The translations under genes were made by a program, and so were the position numbers. A stretch of 64,000 nt of DNA, taken from positions 166,699 to 230,698 of the forward strand of contig NZ_KB893627.1 of NCBI RefSeq assembly GCF_000374125.1. Direction: 5' to 3'. The notes under the pieces are model-generated. The model saw nothing but the letters and a program-made list of their open reading frames with translations, was not told the origin of the DNA and ran no database searches. Below are positions 63,117 through 64,000 of the stretch, in pieces. Position 1 is the stretch's first letter, and each line of letters starts with the position of its first letter. This stretch comes from Niabella aurantiaca DSM 17617 (GTDB lineage Bacteria; Bacteroidota; Bacteroidia; Chitinophagales; Chitinophagaceae).

Positions 63117-63135
63117 CTGTATAAATGCATCAACC

Positions 63136-63393
63136 ATGGACGCCAAAGTTACTTTAAAGTTTGACCGCTTTGTTATTGAGGAGGCGAAAGAATATGCCGC
63201 TTCCCAGGGGCTTAGTCTGTCGCGCCTCGTAGAACTCCTGTTACAAAAGGTTATTGCCACCGGGCAGCATCAGAACATTGAGCATATTCCAATAGAAGAT
63301 TGGGTAAGCATGGTAGCGGAAGGCCCGGCTACCTACACTACCAAACCCCTGGGTAAAAAGCAAAAAGCAGCGTACTATAAACGCCATAAATAG
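63136..63393 (+). CDS. Antitoxin-like ribbon-helix-helix protein (DUF6364-like)
   Basis: 85 residues. The N-terminal KVTLKFDRFVIEEAKEYAASQGLSLSRLVELLL has the beta-alpha-alpha pattern of ribbon-helix-helix DNA-binding proteins, with the strand KVTLKF and the helix start SLSRLVE. The C-terminal half (IPIEDWVSMVAEGP) would bind and neutralise the toxin. It precedes the PIN-domain gene by 8 bp, as in VapBC-type operons, and probably autorepresses the promoter at 63087. Confidence 0.82.
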   Translation: MDAKVTLKFDRFVIEEAKEYAASQGLSLSRLVELLLQKVIATGQHQNIEHIPIEDWVSMVAEGPATYTTKPLGKKQKAAYYKRHK

Positions 63394-63401
63394 CTGTCCT
63401 T

Positions 63402-63815
63402 ATGAAATTATTCATCGATGCCAATATCCTGGTTGCGGTGATCAATAGAGAATATCCTCTGTTTACGTACGCCTCACGTGTCCTGAGCTGGGCCACGGCC
63501 AACGGGCACCAGTTGATGACCACATCGGTGAGTCTTGCGATCACTTATTATTTTGCAGAAAAAAAGCATGGAGCCCGGTCAGCAAAAGAGCGTATGGGCA
63601 TGCTGGCAACCCGCTTTTCCATAGCCGACTGCGGCGCCAGGGAAGTGCAGCAGGCTGCAACGAACAAAAATGTAAACGATTTTGAAGACGGACTACAGTA
63701 TTTTGCAGCATACAACGCAGACTGCAATTATATTAACGTGAGTTCGGCAATTAAGCGTTTAGTTATTAATATATTAGGGTTGGATATTGTACTAAAAACA
63801 AAAGTTCAGCTTTAA
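63402..63815 (+). CDS. PIN-domain toxin, possibly truncated by IS insertion
   Basis: 137 residues. It is a PIN-domain ribonuclease-type toxin of a type II pair: KLFIDANILVAVINRE with the first catalytic Asp, a middle SVSLAITYYFAEKK, and NVNDFEDGLQYFAAYNADCNYI. In PIN_3-type proteins the last stretch normally continues as (V/I)-T-R-(D/N) with another acidic residue and ends in a P-x-EFL motif. Here the sequence after ADCNYI is instead NVSSAIKRLVINILG and then an IVLKTKVQL tail with no resemblance. The foreign tail and the transposase gene 43 bp beyond suggest that an IS replaced the true 3' end. The toxin is probably inactive. Confidence 0.7.
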   Translation: MKLFIDANILVAVINREYPLFTYASRVLSWATANGHQLMTTSVSLAITYYFAEKKHGARSAKERMGMLATRFSIADCGAREVQQAATNKNVNDFEDGLQYFAAYNADCNYINVSSAIKRLVINILGLDIVLKTKVQL

Positions 63816-63857
63816 ATTTGTAATTGAAACAAAAACTACAATCTAAATGCTGAACTA

Positions 63858-64000
63858 ATGACAGATATAAAGTTAGTAGAAATCTTCGTTAGATGCGATG
63901 ATTTTTACAAGGAGTTTGAGAAATTCCTGGATGCTAAGGGGCTTGAGTGCCCTTTAAAAAAAACTCGCTTCTAAAAGCTGTAGCATGTCGCCATCGGAGA
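63858..64000 (+). pseudogene. IS982-like transposase 5' end with frameshift, cut by window edge
   Basis: Frame 0 from ATG 63858 begins MTDIKLVEIFVRCDDFYKEF, like the N-terminus of IS982 transposases, but stops at 63972. At an 8-base A-run (63956-63963) a one-base shift leads into a frame reading KKLASKSCSMSPSE, where SMSPSE resembles the next conserved part of IS982 proteins (the SEIMTI region). The run has one A too many for a continuous frame. Causes could be an inactivating insertion, slippage-based expression, or a sequencing error. The rest lies beyond the window. Confidence 0.7.

Overview
The window comes from a Bacteroidota chromosome, most likely family Chitinophagaceae. Evidence: a SusC/SusD pair with GH106-type hydrolases, several promoters of the Bacteroidetes form TTTG-N18-TAnnTTTG, futalosine-pathway menaquinone synthesis (MqnA), and moderate GC content. 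No rRNA, tRNA or CRISPR array was seen.

Layout. (1) 1-4369: housekeeping and transport genes (partial NUDIX hydrolase, MdtD-like MFS exporter, carA, YhhQ-like queuosine-precursor transporter, small membrane protein). (2) 4487-16626: surface-polysaccharide region. A YfhO-like membrane protein and a GT4 enzyme converge on a nine-gene minus-strand operon: rfbF, rfbG, a 3-/3,5-epimerase, a sugar C-methyltransferase, an SDR reductase, a CmcI-type methyltransferase and three GT2 enzymes. It probably makes a CDP-activated 6-deoxy-C-methyl sugar and transfers it to a glycan. (3) 16857-35327: polysaccharide-utilisation locus for an L-rhamnose-containing glycan: SusC/SusD, three GH106-like enzymes, a GH39-like enzyme, an arabinose/fucose-isomerase-like protein and a divergent AraC regulator. 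(4) 35457-49814: core metabolism (mqnA, purB, prfC, serA, pyk, a PPi-type phosphofructokinase, a fructosamine kinase-like protein, an M28 peptidase, a serine hydrolase lipoprotein), interrupted at 45401-45751 by a palindrome-rich element with 16-bp terminal inverted repeats. (5) 50231-60483: a Ser/Thr phospho-signalling and cell-wall locus: PrkC-like kinase, FhaA-like protein, 22-residue membrane micropeptide, PP2C phosphatase, a 1347-residue single-chain SEDS (RodA/FtsW) plus class B PBP fusion, FHA protein, and a second kinase carrying its own FHA domain. (6) 60585-64000: panD, a secreted LysM/SH3b protein, a type II toxin-antitoxin pair, and the start of an IS982-like transposase.

The most interesting system is region 5. 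Its gene content parallels the actinobacterial pknA/pknB-pstP-rodA-pbpA-fhaA/fhaB locus, but here the glycan polymerase and transpeptidase are one polypeptide. This suggests a peptidoglycan synthase controlled by kinase, phosphatase and FHA readers in a Bacteroidete. Other points of note are the CDP-sugar pathway lacking rfbH, the TIR-bounded palindrome element, several long perfect palindromes (one of 46 bp inside the PP2C gene), and a PIN toxin whose 3' end may be cut by the IS.
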